DNA of 41,651 nt from Knoellia remsis (GTDB lineage Bacteria > Actinomycetota > Actinomycetes > Actinomycetales > Dermatophilaceae). Position 1 is the stretch's first letter. Every line of letters begins with the position of its first letter. The stretch lies in NCBI RefSeq assembly GCF_003002895.1, contig NZ_PVTI01000029.1, positions 1 to 41,651 on the forward strand. The letters run 5' to 3'. The notes under the pieces were generated by a model. The model did not search any database. It was not told the DNA's origin and saw only the letters and a list, made by a program, of their open reading frames with translations. This document shows positions 16,105-23,367 of this stretch, piece by piece. A program made the position numbers and the translations under genes.

Positions 16105-17063
16105 GCGTCACAGATCCTGCGGCCATCGCGTCCGCCGAGGACTTCACCGTCGACGCACTCCTCGAGGCCAAGGGCGACACCACCGTCTCCGTCGTCATCC
16201 CGGCCAGGGACGAGGAGGGGACCGTCGGTGAGGTCGTCCGCCGCATCATCACCGACTTCGTTGCCGCACAGGGCGGTTCGGGTCTCGTCGACGAGGTCGT
16301 CGTCATCGACTCCGACTCGACCGACCGCACCGGCGAGGTCGCCCGCGAGGCCGGCGCGACCGTGCACACGGCCGCGTCGATCCGTCCGGACGTGGGGACG
16401 GTGCCGGGCAAGGGCGAGGCGTTGTGGAAGTCGCAGTTCGTCACGCGCGGCGACGTGCTCGTCTTCATCGACGCCGACCTCGTCGACTGGGGGACGCACT
16501 TCATCACTGGGCTCGTCGGGCCGCTGCTCACCCGTGACGAGGTGCGTCTCGTCAAGGCGGTCTATGACCGGCCGATGATCGACGCCGACGGGCGCGAGGA
16601 GGAGGCCGGTGGCCGGGTGACCGAGCTCGTCGCGCGACCGTGGCTGGCGCTCCACCGGCCGGAGCTGGCCGGGATCGTGCAGCCGCTGTCGGGGGAGTGG
16701 GCCATCCGGCGAGCGGCGTTCGCAGGGTTCAGCGTTCCGGTGGGCTACGGCGTCGAGATCGCGGCGCTGCTCGACACGGCCGACCGGTTCGGGGTCGAGT
16801 CCGTCGCGCAGGTCGACCTGGGGCGGCGCACGCACCGCCACCACCGGCATGACACGCTCGGTCTCATGGCGGTTCAGGTGCTCGCGGCAGCGGACCGTCG
16901 CCGTTCGACGGCCTCGGGCGGGGACGTGCAGGACACCGTGGGCCTCACCCAGTTCGCCCGCGGCGAGGGCGGGTTCGAGCCGCGCGTCTCCGGCGTCGGG
17001 GTCGGAGAGCGGCCGGCCGCAGCATCGCTGGCCGACCCCACTGCAGATGGGGCGGCGTCGTGA
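16101..17063 (+). CDS. gpgS: Glucosyl-3-phosphoglycerate synthase
   Basis: A 320-residue GT-A fold glycosyltransferase (GT81) that transfers glucose from a sugar nucleotide to 3-phosphoglycerate, the first step to glucosylglycerate and, in mycobacteria, methylglucose lipopolysaccharide. Seen are the nucleotide-sugar entry VSVVIPARDEEGTVGEVV, the metal-binding DXD-type FIDADLVDWG, VPGKGEALWKS and the acceptor region QPLSGEWAIRRAAF followed by VGYGVEIAALLD. HRHHRHDTL near residue 250 completes the family pattern. It overlaps both neighbours by four bases. In M. tuberculosis gpgS also lies beside folP2, and the same pairing is seen here. Confidence 0.93.
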   Translation: MSVTDPAAIASAEDFTVDALLEAKGDTTVSVVIPARDEEGTVGEVVRRIITDFVAAQGGSGLVDEVVVIDSDSTDRTGEVAREAGATVHTAASIRPDVGTVPGKGEALWKSQFVTRGDVLVFIDADLVDWGTHFITGLVGPLLTRDEVRLVKAVYDRPMIDADGREEEAGGRVTELVARPWLALHRPELAGIVQPLSGEWAIRRAAFAGFSVPVGYGVEIAALLDTADRFGVESVAQVDLGRRTHRHHRHDTLGLMAVQVLAAADRRRSTASGGDVQDTVGLTQFARGEGGFEPRVSGVGVGERPAAASLADPTADGAAS

Positions 17064-17932
17064 CGAAGCTGACCTTCCGGCTCGGCCGACGCGAGTTCGA
17101 CGAGCGAGCTCGGCTCGTCATGGCCATCGTCAACCGGACGCCCGACTCCTTCTATGACAAGGGCGCCACGTGGCGCGAGGAGGCGGCGCTCGAGCGGGTG
17201 CGCGAGGTCGTGGCGCAGGGCACCGACATCGTCGACATCGGCGGCATCAAGGCCGCCCCGGGCGTCGAGATCGGCCCGGAGGAGGAGAAGGAGCGGGTCG
17301 TCGACTTCGTCGCGGCCGTGCGCGCGGAGCACCCGGACCTGCTCATCTCGGTGGACACGTGGCGCGCGTCGGTCGGTCGAGCGGTCCTCGAGGCAGGCGC
17401 GGACATCCTCAACGACGCCTGGGGCGGTGCCGACCCCGAGCTCGTCGAGGTCGCGGCCGAGTTCGACGCAGCCGTGGTGTGCACCCACACCGGAGGCGTC
17501 ACCCCGCGGACGCGACCGCACCGGATCGAGTACGACGACGTCGTCTCAGATGTCGTGGACTCCCTTGTCGCACAGGCGAACCGGGCCGAGTCAGTCGGTG
17601 TGTCACGCGACCGCCTCGTCATCGACCCCGCGCACGACTTCGGCAAGAACACGTGGCATTCGCTCGAGGTGACCCGCCGGCTCGACGAGCTGGTCGAGCT
17701 CGGCCGGCCGGTGCTCGTGTCCCTGTCGAACAAGGACTTCGTCGGGGAGTCGCTCGACCTGCCCGTGGGTGATCGGCTCACCGGAACCCTTGCCGCGACG
17801 GCGATCTCGGCGTGGCACGGCGCGCACATCTACCGCGTCCACGAGGTCGTCGAGACACGTCAGGTCCTCGACATGGTGTCCGTCATCTCCGGCGACCTGC
17901 CGCCGGCCCGCACGGCTCGGGGTCTCGCGTGA
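17060..17932 (+). CDS. folP2: Dihydropteroate-synthase homologue, FolP2 type
   Basis: A 290-residue TIM-barrel pterin-binding-family protein. Start GTG 17060 overlaps the gpgS stop. It has MAIVNRTPDSFYDKG at the N-terminus and ISVDTWRASVGRAVLEAGAD, NDAWGG and LVIDPAHDFGKN further on. Where true DHPS enzymes have DVGGESTRPG, this protein reads DIGGIKAAPG, the FolP2 form. The mycobacterial FolP2 is reported to lack DHPS activity, so folate synthesis should not be assumed. Adjacency to gpgS repeats the Rv1207-Rv1208 arrangement and hints at a role around glucosylglycerate metabolism (inference). Confidence 0.9.
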   Translation: MTKLTFRLGRREFDERARLVMAIVNRTPDSFYDKGATWREEAALERVREVVAQGTDIVDIGGIKAAPGVEIGPEEEKERVVDFVAAVRAEHPDLLISVDTWRASVGRAVLEAGADILNDAWGGADPELVEVAAEFDAAVVCTHTGGVTPRTRPHRIEYDDVVSDVVDSLVAQANRAESVGVSRDRLVIDPAHDFGKNTWHSLEVTRRLDELVELGRPVLVSLSNKDFVGESLDLPVGDRLTGTLAATAISAWHGAHIYRVHEVVETRQVLDMVSVISGDLPPARTARGLA

Positions 17933-18858
17933 GCGCGTCGTTCGCCCAGGTCGTCGTCGTGCCGGCGGCGCCACTCTTGCTGCCGGAGTACCAGGGCCGG
18001 ACGCCTGCGGCGCCCGAGGTGTATGCCGGTGCGCTGGCTGCCGTGCGCGCCGCGGTCTCGGTCGCGCCGGAGGTCGTCGCGGTGCACGCGACGGACCGCG
18101 AGCCCCGCAGCACGAGGCCCCCGGTCGGTCTGCGCGTCGCCGACCACCTGCTCGCGGAGAGCCACGCCGACTTCGACGTCGAGCACGTCGCCGTGCCGTG
18201 GGATGCCAGCGTCGAGGAGTGCATCGAGCTCGGCCGGAGCCTGACGCTCGCGCGGGGTGGGAACGTATCGCTCCCGAGAGGTTCCTTTGCTCCGGGTGAT
18301 GCAGCAAGTAACGCACTTGCTCCGGGAGACGGAGCAAATAACGCATGTGCTCCAGGTGGGGCAGCAAGTAACGCATTTGCTCCGGGATACGGGAGCAAAG
18401 GCACCTCTTCGAGCGACCCTGATTCCGTGGGACCGGCTCGGACGCTGCTTGTGGTCGCGGACGGGTCGGCTCGCCGCACCGAGAAGGCGCCCGGCCACTT
18501 CGACGAGCGGTCCGCCGCCATGGACGATGCCATCGTCGGTGCCCTCCGCGAGGCTGGCAGCGGCGGCCTCGACCGGCTGCTCGACCTCGACCCGGACCTC
18601 TGTGCCGACCTCCTCGTCGCCGGACGGGCCCCGCTTCAGGTCATGGCCGCGGCGCTGTCCCGACCCGCGACGCCAGGTGACGCCGACGCGGACGGCGAGA
18701 AGCGGGCATACGGCACGGGCGACGGCGGGTCCCACGCTCCGCGTGGGCCGGGACAGGGCACGGGCTGCGGGCCGGCATACGAGGTCGTGGACTGCGAAGC
18801 GAGCGACCCCTTCGGCGTCCTCTACGTCGTCGCCCACCTCGCCGCCGTCAGTCCCTGA
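17929..18858 (+). CDS. LigB-like (class III extradiol dioxygenase B-fold) protein with repeat insert
   Basis: A 309-residue protein that starts at GTG 17929, overlapping the folP2 stop. The N-terminus FAQVVVVPAAPLLLPEYQGR and the C-terminus SDPFGVLYVVAHLAAVSP match the actinobacterial conserved proteins that carry a LigB-type fold (as in Rv2728c homologues). Key metal-ligand histidines are not obvious, so enzymatic activity is uncertain. Residues about 117-160 are a foreign-looking Ala/Gly/Asn repeat (10-residue unit APGDAASNAL, four copies), encoded by the palindromic insert at 18277-18408. A second low-complexity stretch lies near residue 255. The last gene of the coupled run that begins at fgd; it converges on the esterase gene, with four bases between stops. 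Confidence 0.72.
   Translation: MSASFAQVVVVPAAPLLLPEYQGRTPAAPEVYAGALAAVRAAVSVAPEVVAVHATDREPRSTRPPVGLRVADHLLAESHADFDVEHVAVPWDASVEECIELGRSLTLARGGNVSLPRGSFAPGDAASNALAPGDGANNACAPGGAASNAFAPGYGSKGTSSSDPDSVGPARTLLVVADGSARRTEKAPGHFDERSAAMDDAIVGALREAGSGGLDRLLDLDPDLCADLLVAGRAPLQVMAAALSRPATPGDADADGEKRAYGTGDGGSHAPRGPGQGTGCGPAYEVVDCEASDPFGVLYVVAHLAAVSP
18277..18408 (+). repeat. 132-bp in-frame palindromic insert with internal 30-bp repeats
   Basis: The insert is bounded by 17-bp inverted repeats with one mismatch: AGAGGTTCCTTTGCTCC (18277-18293) and GGAGCAAAGGCACCTCT (18392-18408). Inside, a 30-base unit repeats at 18286, 18316, 18346 and 18376. Each unit contains a small hairpin such as TTGCTCC...GGAGCAA and a linker like GTAACGCA. 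The total length, 132 bases, is 44 codons, so the LigB-like gene stays open. The sequence is less GC-rich than its surroundings. It looks like a small palindromic mobile or amplified element. Confidence 0.9.
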
Positions 18859-18862
18859 GAAC

Positions 18863-20176
18863 TCAGCCTGCGAGGAGGCGGCGATCGACCTGGAGCGGTG
18901 CGCCGAGGCGGATCTCGACGTACTCGTTCTGGTCCGGGATGGTCGCGGAGCGGCCGCCGGTCGCCGGGAAGTTGTTGTCGTTCATGACCGCGATGGTCCG
19001 GTTGTCGATGAGCTCGACGTCCTCGATCGTGAAGAACGGGAACGTGAACGGGTCACCGAAGCCGCCGACACCCTCGGGGTTCGGCACGTTCATGAGGTCG
19101 ACGAGCAGCGTCTTGCGGACGTACTCCCCGGCCGCGACGCCGCGGGTGTCAACGAGGTAGATCCGCTTGAACTTGGCCGCCGCGCCCTGGAGGTTGTCGC
19201 GCTCGATGACGAGGAACTGGTGCTTGTTGATGGCGATGAAGTCGCCGAGCGCGTTGGCGGCGGACTCCATGCGGTAGCGGCGGAACTCGCCGGTGAACGC
19301 GGCCGACCCGTCGCGCGCGATCGGCGCCTCGTAGATCCGCAGGTCGCTGCCGAGCCCCGCGGCGGTGTCCTCGGCGACCGGTCCCTCGAGCATCGGGTAG
19401 AGCGTGCGGCCGTCGGGTGAGATCGCCATGCCCTCGAACCCCTTGGAGTTGGCGAGGTTCGGCGTCTGCGAGCCGAGGGTCGGGTTGGACGGCGACTTCA
19501 CGCCGGGCGTCGGGATCGGCGCCTCGAGCAGCCGGCCCTGCGCGTCGAAGTGCAGGAGGTAGGGCCCGAACTCCTCGCCGACCCAGTACGTCCCGTCCGG
19601 CGCGACCTGCAGTGACTCGGGGTCGAAGTCCCAGCCGGTGAGCTGGCGGTCCGGCGCGGGGCAGGTGTAGCCGGCGGGCAGGCTGCTCGCCGCGGCGCAG
19701 CCGCCGTCCCGCCACGTCGTCCACGGGATGAGCCGCTGCGGGTCGGTGAAGGTGAACAGGGTCTTCTCGTATGCCGTGTCGCCGGTCTGCGTGTTCGGCC
19801 GGATCCGGTGCATGGCCAGGAGGAAGTCGGCACTGTTGGTCTTGGCGCCGAACCCGTTGTCGCTGAGGACGAGGTAGGAGCCGTCGGCGTTGCGGTGCGT
19901 GCCCGAGAAGCCCTGCACCGGCTGGCCCGGGTATGGCGCGGGGACGGCCGCGTTGCCCGTCGTCCAGTGGCCGGACGTCTCGCTGCCCGGGACGTACGTC
20001 TTCGCCGGCAGCTGGGACCAGCCGACGACCGTCGCGCTCGACGGCGCCGCGACGGGTCGCCCGAGAGTGGGCTGACCGGGCGAGCCGGGACGGTCGGCCA
20101 CCGCGGCCGTCGGTGCCGCGAGGGCGCCGACGAGGGCGAGGGTGAGTGTGGGCAGGGTGAGACGGCGGGGAGTCAT
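18863..20176 (-). CDS. Secreted phytase-like esterase (PF13449 type)
   Basis: A 437-residue exported protein. ATG 20176 starts a signal peptide (LTLPTLTLALVGALAAPTAA, cleavage likely near AVA-DR). The mature domain is the esterase-like phytase beta-propeller: GFSGTHRNADGSYLVLSDNG, DFDPESLQVAPDGTYWVGEE, FGPYLLHFDAQGRLLEAP, NSKGFEGMAISPDGRTLYPM and a late FTIEDVELIDNRTIAVMNDN. The longer frame to 20737 overlaps a divergent gene and is rejected. Family members are annotated for phytase or esterase activity, mostly by similarity. Cellular role is not known. It is divergent from the DUF202 pair with 87 bases between starts. Confidence 0.9.
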   Translation of the reverse strand: MTPRRLTLPTLTLALVGALAAPTAAVADRPGSPGQPTLGRPVAAPSSATVVGWSQLPAKTYVPGSETSGHWTTGNAAVPAPYPGQPVQGFSGTHRNADGSYLVLSDNGFGAKTNSADFLLAMHRIRPNTQTGDTAYEKTLFTFTDPQRLIPWTTWRDGGCAAASSLPAGYTCPAPDRQLTGWDFDPESLQVAPDGTYWVGEEFGPYLLHFDAQGRLLEAPIPTPGVKSPSNPTLGSQTPNLANSKGFEGMAISPDGRTLYPMLEGPVAEDTAAGLGSDLRIYEAPIARDGSAAFTGEFRRYRMESAANALGDFIAINKHQFLVIERDNLQGAAAKFKRIYLVDTRGVAAGEYVRKTLLVDLMNVPNPEGVGGFGDPFTFPFFTIEDVELIDNRTIAVMNDNNFPATGGRSATIPDQNEYVEIRLGAPLQVDRRLLAG

Positions 20177-20263
20177 GGGCGCAGCCTGCACCGAGAAGGC
20201 GAACGGACGGCATACGGGAACATGAATGTCGGTCGAACGACACCGGCGTCCTAGGGTTGGGGC

Positions 20264-20650
20264 GTGAGCGAGCCGCACGACGACACCGGATCCCGGGACT
20301 CGCGCTTCCCGCGATGGGTCTATGGCGTGGGGGACGAGCCGGATCCCCGCTTCAGCCTCGCCAACGAGCGCACGTTCCTCGCGTGGATCCGGACCTCGCT
20401 CGCCCTCGTCGCCGGCGGTGTCGCCTTGGAGGCTGTCGCCGCACCGATGGACCCGACGCTGCGGCTCGGGGCGGCGATCCTGCTCGTCGCCCTGGGCGCG
20501 GTCGGAGCGGTGCAGGCGTGGCTCGCCTGGGCGCGGACCGAGCGCGCGCTGCGCCGGCACCGCGCACTGCCCGGCAACGGAGCCGCGCCACTGCTCGTCC
20601 TCGGGCTGCTCGTCGTCATCGTCCTCATCGCCCTGGGACTGACGCTGTGA
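20264..20650 (+). CDS. DUF202 / YidH-family membrane protein, first of a pair
   Basis: A 128-residue protein with three hydrophobic segments. The family mark RFSLANERTFLAWIRTSLAL is at about residues 29-48, before a helix; two more segments follow (AAILLVALGAVGAVQAWLAW and APLLVLGLLVVIVLIALGLT). Start GTG 20264 is chosen because it precedes the conserved region by a normal distance. The stop overlaps the start of a second DUF202 gene. Tandem DUF202 genes are common, and the two proteins probably assemble together. Function is unknown. Confidence 0.9.
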   Translation: MSEPHDDTGSRDSRFPRWVYGVGDEPDPRFSLANERTFLAWIRTSLALVAGGVALEAVAAPMDPTLRLGAAILLVALGAVGAVQAWLAWARTERALRRHRALPGNGAAPLLVLGLLVVIVLIALGLTL

Positions 20651-21000
20651 CGGCACCGCCCACAGGCGGCGTGGACGCGCCCTTCGATGCGGGTCTGCAA
20701 CCGGAGCGGACGCTGCTCGCATGGCGACGGACCGCACTGTCCCTCGCGGCCGGCAACGCGATCGCCCTGCGCGTCGCGGCCGGGGAGCTCGGCCTGCTCG
20801 CGGTCGTGCTCTGCCTCGTGGGACTCGGCGTCGCCGTGGGCGTGTGGATCCTCGCGACGCGGCGCTACCGGCGGGCGCACCTTTCCCTCGTGGCAGCGGA
20901 CGGCCCGCTCGCAGCCGGCGGCCTCACGGTGAGCGCGGTCGCGCTGTCGGCTGGCATCCTCGCGGTCCTCGGGTTCGCCCTCGTCCTCGTCCTGCAGTGA
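20647..21000 (+). CDS. DUF202-family membrane protein, second of a pair
   Basis: A 117-residue protein that starts at GTG 20647, overlapping the previous stop as GTGA. Its family motif is FDAGLQPERTLLAWRRTALS, followed by three hydrophobic segments ending LAVLGFALVLVLQ. It is a diverged paralogue of the gene before it (ERTLLAWRRT against ERTFLAWIRT). The longer open frame that begins at 20257 is only the first gene read in another phase. Directly after its stop the DNA becomes a degenerate repeat array. Confidence 0.9.
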   Translation: MTAPPTGGVDAPFDAGLQPERTLLAWRRTALSLAAGNAIALRVAAGELGLLAVVLCLVGLGVAVGVWILATRRYRRAHLSLVAADGPLAAGGLTVSAVALSAGILAVLGFALVLVLQ

Positions 21001-21115
21001 GGCGCGCCGACGCAGTCAGGCGCGCCGACCGAGCTGTGAGGCACGCAGACCGCGCTGAGCGCCCCGACCGCGCCGAGGCACGCAGACCGCGCTGAGGCAC
21101 GCAGACCGCGGTGAC
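21001..21115. repeat. Degenerate 18-19 bp repeat array after the DUF202 pair
   Basis: GAGGCACGCAGACCGCG occurs at 21038, 21075 and 21094, the last two exactly 19 bases apart. More diverged copies (GGCGCGCCGACGCAGTCAG, GGCGCGCCGACCGAGCTG and CGCCCCGACCGCGC) fill the space from 21001 and between copies. The array lies in the 227-base gap between the DUF202 pair and the methyltransferase operon. No gene is seen there; the promoter for the downstream operon should lie between about 21116 and 21215. Confidence 0.85.
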
Positions 21116-21227
21116 CATGCCGATGTGGTCATCGCGTGCATGGTCGCGATGACCTGCGGGTAGGTGGGGTGTCGAAGCGATCGATGCCGACCGTCACCGC
21201 GCGACGGTCACCTTCTCAGGAGGTTCC

Positions 21228-21995
21228 ATGGGACTGTCCGCTGCCCCGACGAGGTCGGCACCGCAGCTGAACAGCCGTCCGTCCGCGTCGGCCGGCACTG
21301 CGTGGCGCACACCGCCGGCGTGGGTGCGACTGCCCGGCTGCTACGTCGTCCAGGCGGACACGTGGCTCCTCGCCGACACCCTGTCCGAGCTGGGACTGGC
21401 GGAGGGGGCCGACGTCCTCGACCTCTGCACCGGAACGGGCGCGCTCGCCGTCGCGGCCGCCGCCGGCGGAGCCGACAGCGTGACCGCGGTCGACCTCTCG
21501 ATGCGGTCCGTGACGAGCGCCTGGCTCAACAGCCGTCGCCACGGCTCGACCGTGCGGGTGCTGCGCGGCGATCTGTTCTCGGTGCTGGGGGACGAGACCT
21601 TCGATGTCGTGGTGTGCAACCCGCCGTATGTTCCCGCCGCGACGAGCCGGCTGCCCCGGCACACGATGGCGCGCTGCTGGGACGCCGGCCCCGACGGCCG
21701 GCTGCTCCTCGACCGGATCTGCTCCGGTGTCGGCGAGCACCTGCGGCCCGGTGGATCGTTCCTCGTCGTGCACTCGACCGTCTCGGACGAGGAGCGCACC
21801 GTCGACCAGCTCGAGGAGCAGGGACTCGAGGCCGAGGTGGTGCGCCGTGCGTCGGTGCCATTCGGTCCGGTCATGCGCTCGCGAGCGGCGGACCTGCACT
21901 CGCGCAACCTCATCGCAGAGGGGCAGGACGTCGAGGAGATCGTCGTCGTCCACGCCCGCCAACCCGTCGAGGCGGCCGAGGAGGTGGCCTCATGA
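21228..21995 (+). CDS. HemK/PrmC-like SAM-dependent methyltransferase
   Basis: A 255-residue class I methyltransferase. ATG 21228 has an excellent AGGAGG six bases before it. The SAM site is VLDLCTGTGALAVAAAAGGA (motif I, about residues 64-83), followed by AVDLSMRS and the catalytic VVCNPPYVPA. NPPY enzymes methylate amide or amino nitrogens, as in glutamine methylation of release factors or N6-adenine in DNA. The protein resembles the short HemK2/Mtq2-like group rather than PrmC with its N-terminal helical domain. It is the first gene of four that overlap by ATGA, so its substrate may belong to the pathway of the three genes that follow (inference). Confidence 0.88.
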   Translation: MGLSAAPTRSAPQLNSRPSASAGTAWRTPPAWVRLPGCYVVQADTWLLADTLSELGLAEGADVLDLCTGTGALAVAAAAGGADSVTAVDLSMRSVTSAWLNSRRHGSTVRVLRGDLFSVLGDETFDVVVCNPPYVPAATSRLPRHTMARCWDAGPDGRLLLDRICSGVGEHLRPGGSFLVVHSTVSDEERTVDQLEEQGLEAEVVRRASVPFGPVMRSRAADLHSRNLIAEGQDVEEIVVVHARQPVEAAEEVAS

Positions 21996-22249
21996 ACGCT
22001 GAGCGGGACGACGTGACCCGGGTTGTCGTCACGAGCGACGGGCCGATCCTTGTGGACGGTCCCGTCGAGGTCGTGACGGCGGAGGGCACGACCGTCCACT
22101 CCGACCGCACGGTCGTCGCGATCTGCACCTGCAAGCGGAGCCGGATCCAGCCGTTCTGCGACACGAGCCACCGCAAGAAGGTGCGTCCCGAGCGCAGCGA
22201 CGATGGCGATACGAGCGACGACATCGAGCCACGGGGCGAGTCGACATGA
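21992..22249 (+). CDS. CDGSH iron-sulfur domain protein
   Basis: An 85-residue protein with one CDGSH-type [2Fe-2S] site, CTCKRSRIQPFCDTSHR at about residues 47-63. It follows the pattern C-x-C-x2-S-x3-P-x-C-D-x2-H, so three Cys and one His ligate the cluster. Before it are short strand-rich segments (GPILVDGPVEVVTAEGTTVH). ATG 21992 overlaps the methyltransferase stop, and its own stop overlaps the next start. Small CDGSH proteins are redox or cluster-transfer proteins. Here it is well placed to give electrons or iron-sulfur units to the iron enzyme coded next (inference). Confidence 0.92.
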   Translation: MNAERDDVTRVVVTSDGPILVDGPVEVVTAEGTTVHSDRTVVAICTCKRSRIQPFCDTSHRKKVRPERSDDGDTSDDIEPRGEST

Positions 22250-23367
22250 GCACCACGCTGCCGGCCCGGTCGCAGGCGTCGTCGGGTCCGGCGACGGTAC
22301 GAACCGTCCAGCCCGGCGCGCCCGTGCCACCGGCACAGCCGGCGGCGGCGCGCGCCACCGAGCGCGCGACGGCGCCAGCCCTGCCGCAACCGCGCGGCCC
22401 GATCTCGCAGGCCGTCATCGAGCACTGTGCCGGGACCGGTGGGGACGCTCCCTGGTCCACGGCGCGCGACGTCGACGCGTATGGCGAGGACCTGCACCTC
22501 GCGCTGTACGTCCTCTACGAGCTGCATTACCGCGGCTTCGCGGGGGTGGACCCCGAGCTCGAGTGGGACCTCGACCTCGTCGCGCTTCGCCTCGAGCTGG
22601 AGAAGGCGTTCCTTGCCCGGCTCCGCCGCGACACCGACGCCGACGCGGTCGAGGCACTGGACGAGACCGACCTGCGCGCCCTGCTCGACGAGGAGGTCGA
22701 CACGCTCCTCACTGAGGTGGTCGGTGCACCCAGCGTCTCCCGGCACCTCATGACGGTGGGCACGCTGGAGCAGTTCCGCGAGTACGTCACGCACCGGTCG
22801 GCATACCACCTCAAGGAGGCGGACCCGCAGCTACTCGTCGTCCCCCGCATCGAGGGGCCGGCGAAGTCCGGCCTCATGACGGTGCAGCACGACGAGTACG
22901 GCTCGGGCCGCGCCAGCGCCATGCACTCCGAGCTGTTCGCCGCGATGATGCGCGAGCTCGGGCTCGACGCCGGCTACGGCGCCCTCGTCGACCGCGTCAG
23001 CGGCACCGTCCTCGCCGAGGTCAACCTCATGTCGATGACCGGCCTGCACCGCAGCCTGCGCGGCGCGTCGGTGGGGCAGTTCGCCGTCATCGAGCTCACG
23101 TCCTCGCCCGGTTCGGCGCGCCTCGTCAAGGCCGCGCAGCGCCTCGGCTGCGGCCCGGCCACCGAGTACTACTACGCCGAGCACGTCGAGGCCGATGCCG
23201 TGCACGAGCAGATCTTGCGCCGCGACGTCCTCGCCCCGCTCGTCGAGGCCGAGCCGGAGATCGCGGCCGACATCGTCTTCGGGATCCGGGCGAGCGGGCT
23301 GCTCGCGACGCGGTTTGGCGACGCGGTGCTCGGCGCCTGGGCCGACGGCCGATCGAGCCTGGGATGA
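22246..23367 (+). CDS. Heme-oxygenase-like diiron oxidase (iron-containing redox enzyme family)
   Basis: A 373-residue protein with a Pro/Ala-rich N-terminus (to about residue 50) and a helical heme-oxygenase-like domain (PF14518 type). The metal-ligand spacing known for heme-oxygenase-like diiron oxidases is visible: Glu217-x9-His227 in DEYGSGRASAMH, Glu283 in FAVIELTSS, and His313-x3-Asp317-x2-His320 in EHVEADAVH. Members of this superfamily carry out N-oxygenation, fragmentation or decarboxylation on amino acids and fatty acids. The substrate is not evident here. It is coupled by ATGA overlaps to the CDGSH protein before it and to the ligase after it, which suggests a small oxidative modification pathway. 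Confidence 0.87.
   Translation: MSTTLPARSQASSGPATVRTVQPGAPVPPAQPAAARATERATAPALPQPRGPISQAVIEHCAGTGGDAPWSTARDVDAYGEDLHLALYVLYELHYRGFAGVDPELEWDLDLVALRLELEKAFLARLRRDTDADAVEALDETDLRALLDEEVDTLLTEVVGAPSVSRHLMTVGTLEQFREYVTHRSAYHLKEADPQLLVVPRIEGPAKSGLMTVQHDEYGSGRASAMHSELFAAMMRELGLDAGYGALVDRVSGTVLAEVNLMSMTGLHRSLRGASVGQFAVIELTSSPGSARLVKAAQRLGCGPATEYYYAEHVEADAVHEQILRRDVLAPLVEAEPEIAADIVFGIRASGLLATRFGDAVLGAWADGRSSLG

Noticed and set aside
18277-18408. CRISPR-like 30-bp repeat array
   Set aside because: The units are contiguous with no unique spacers, and the segment is translated in frame within a conserved gene.
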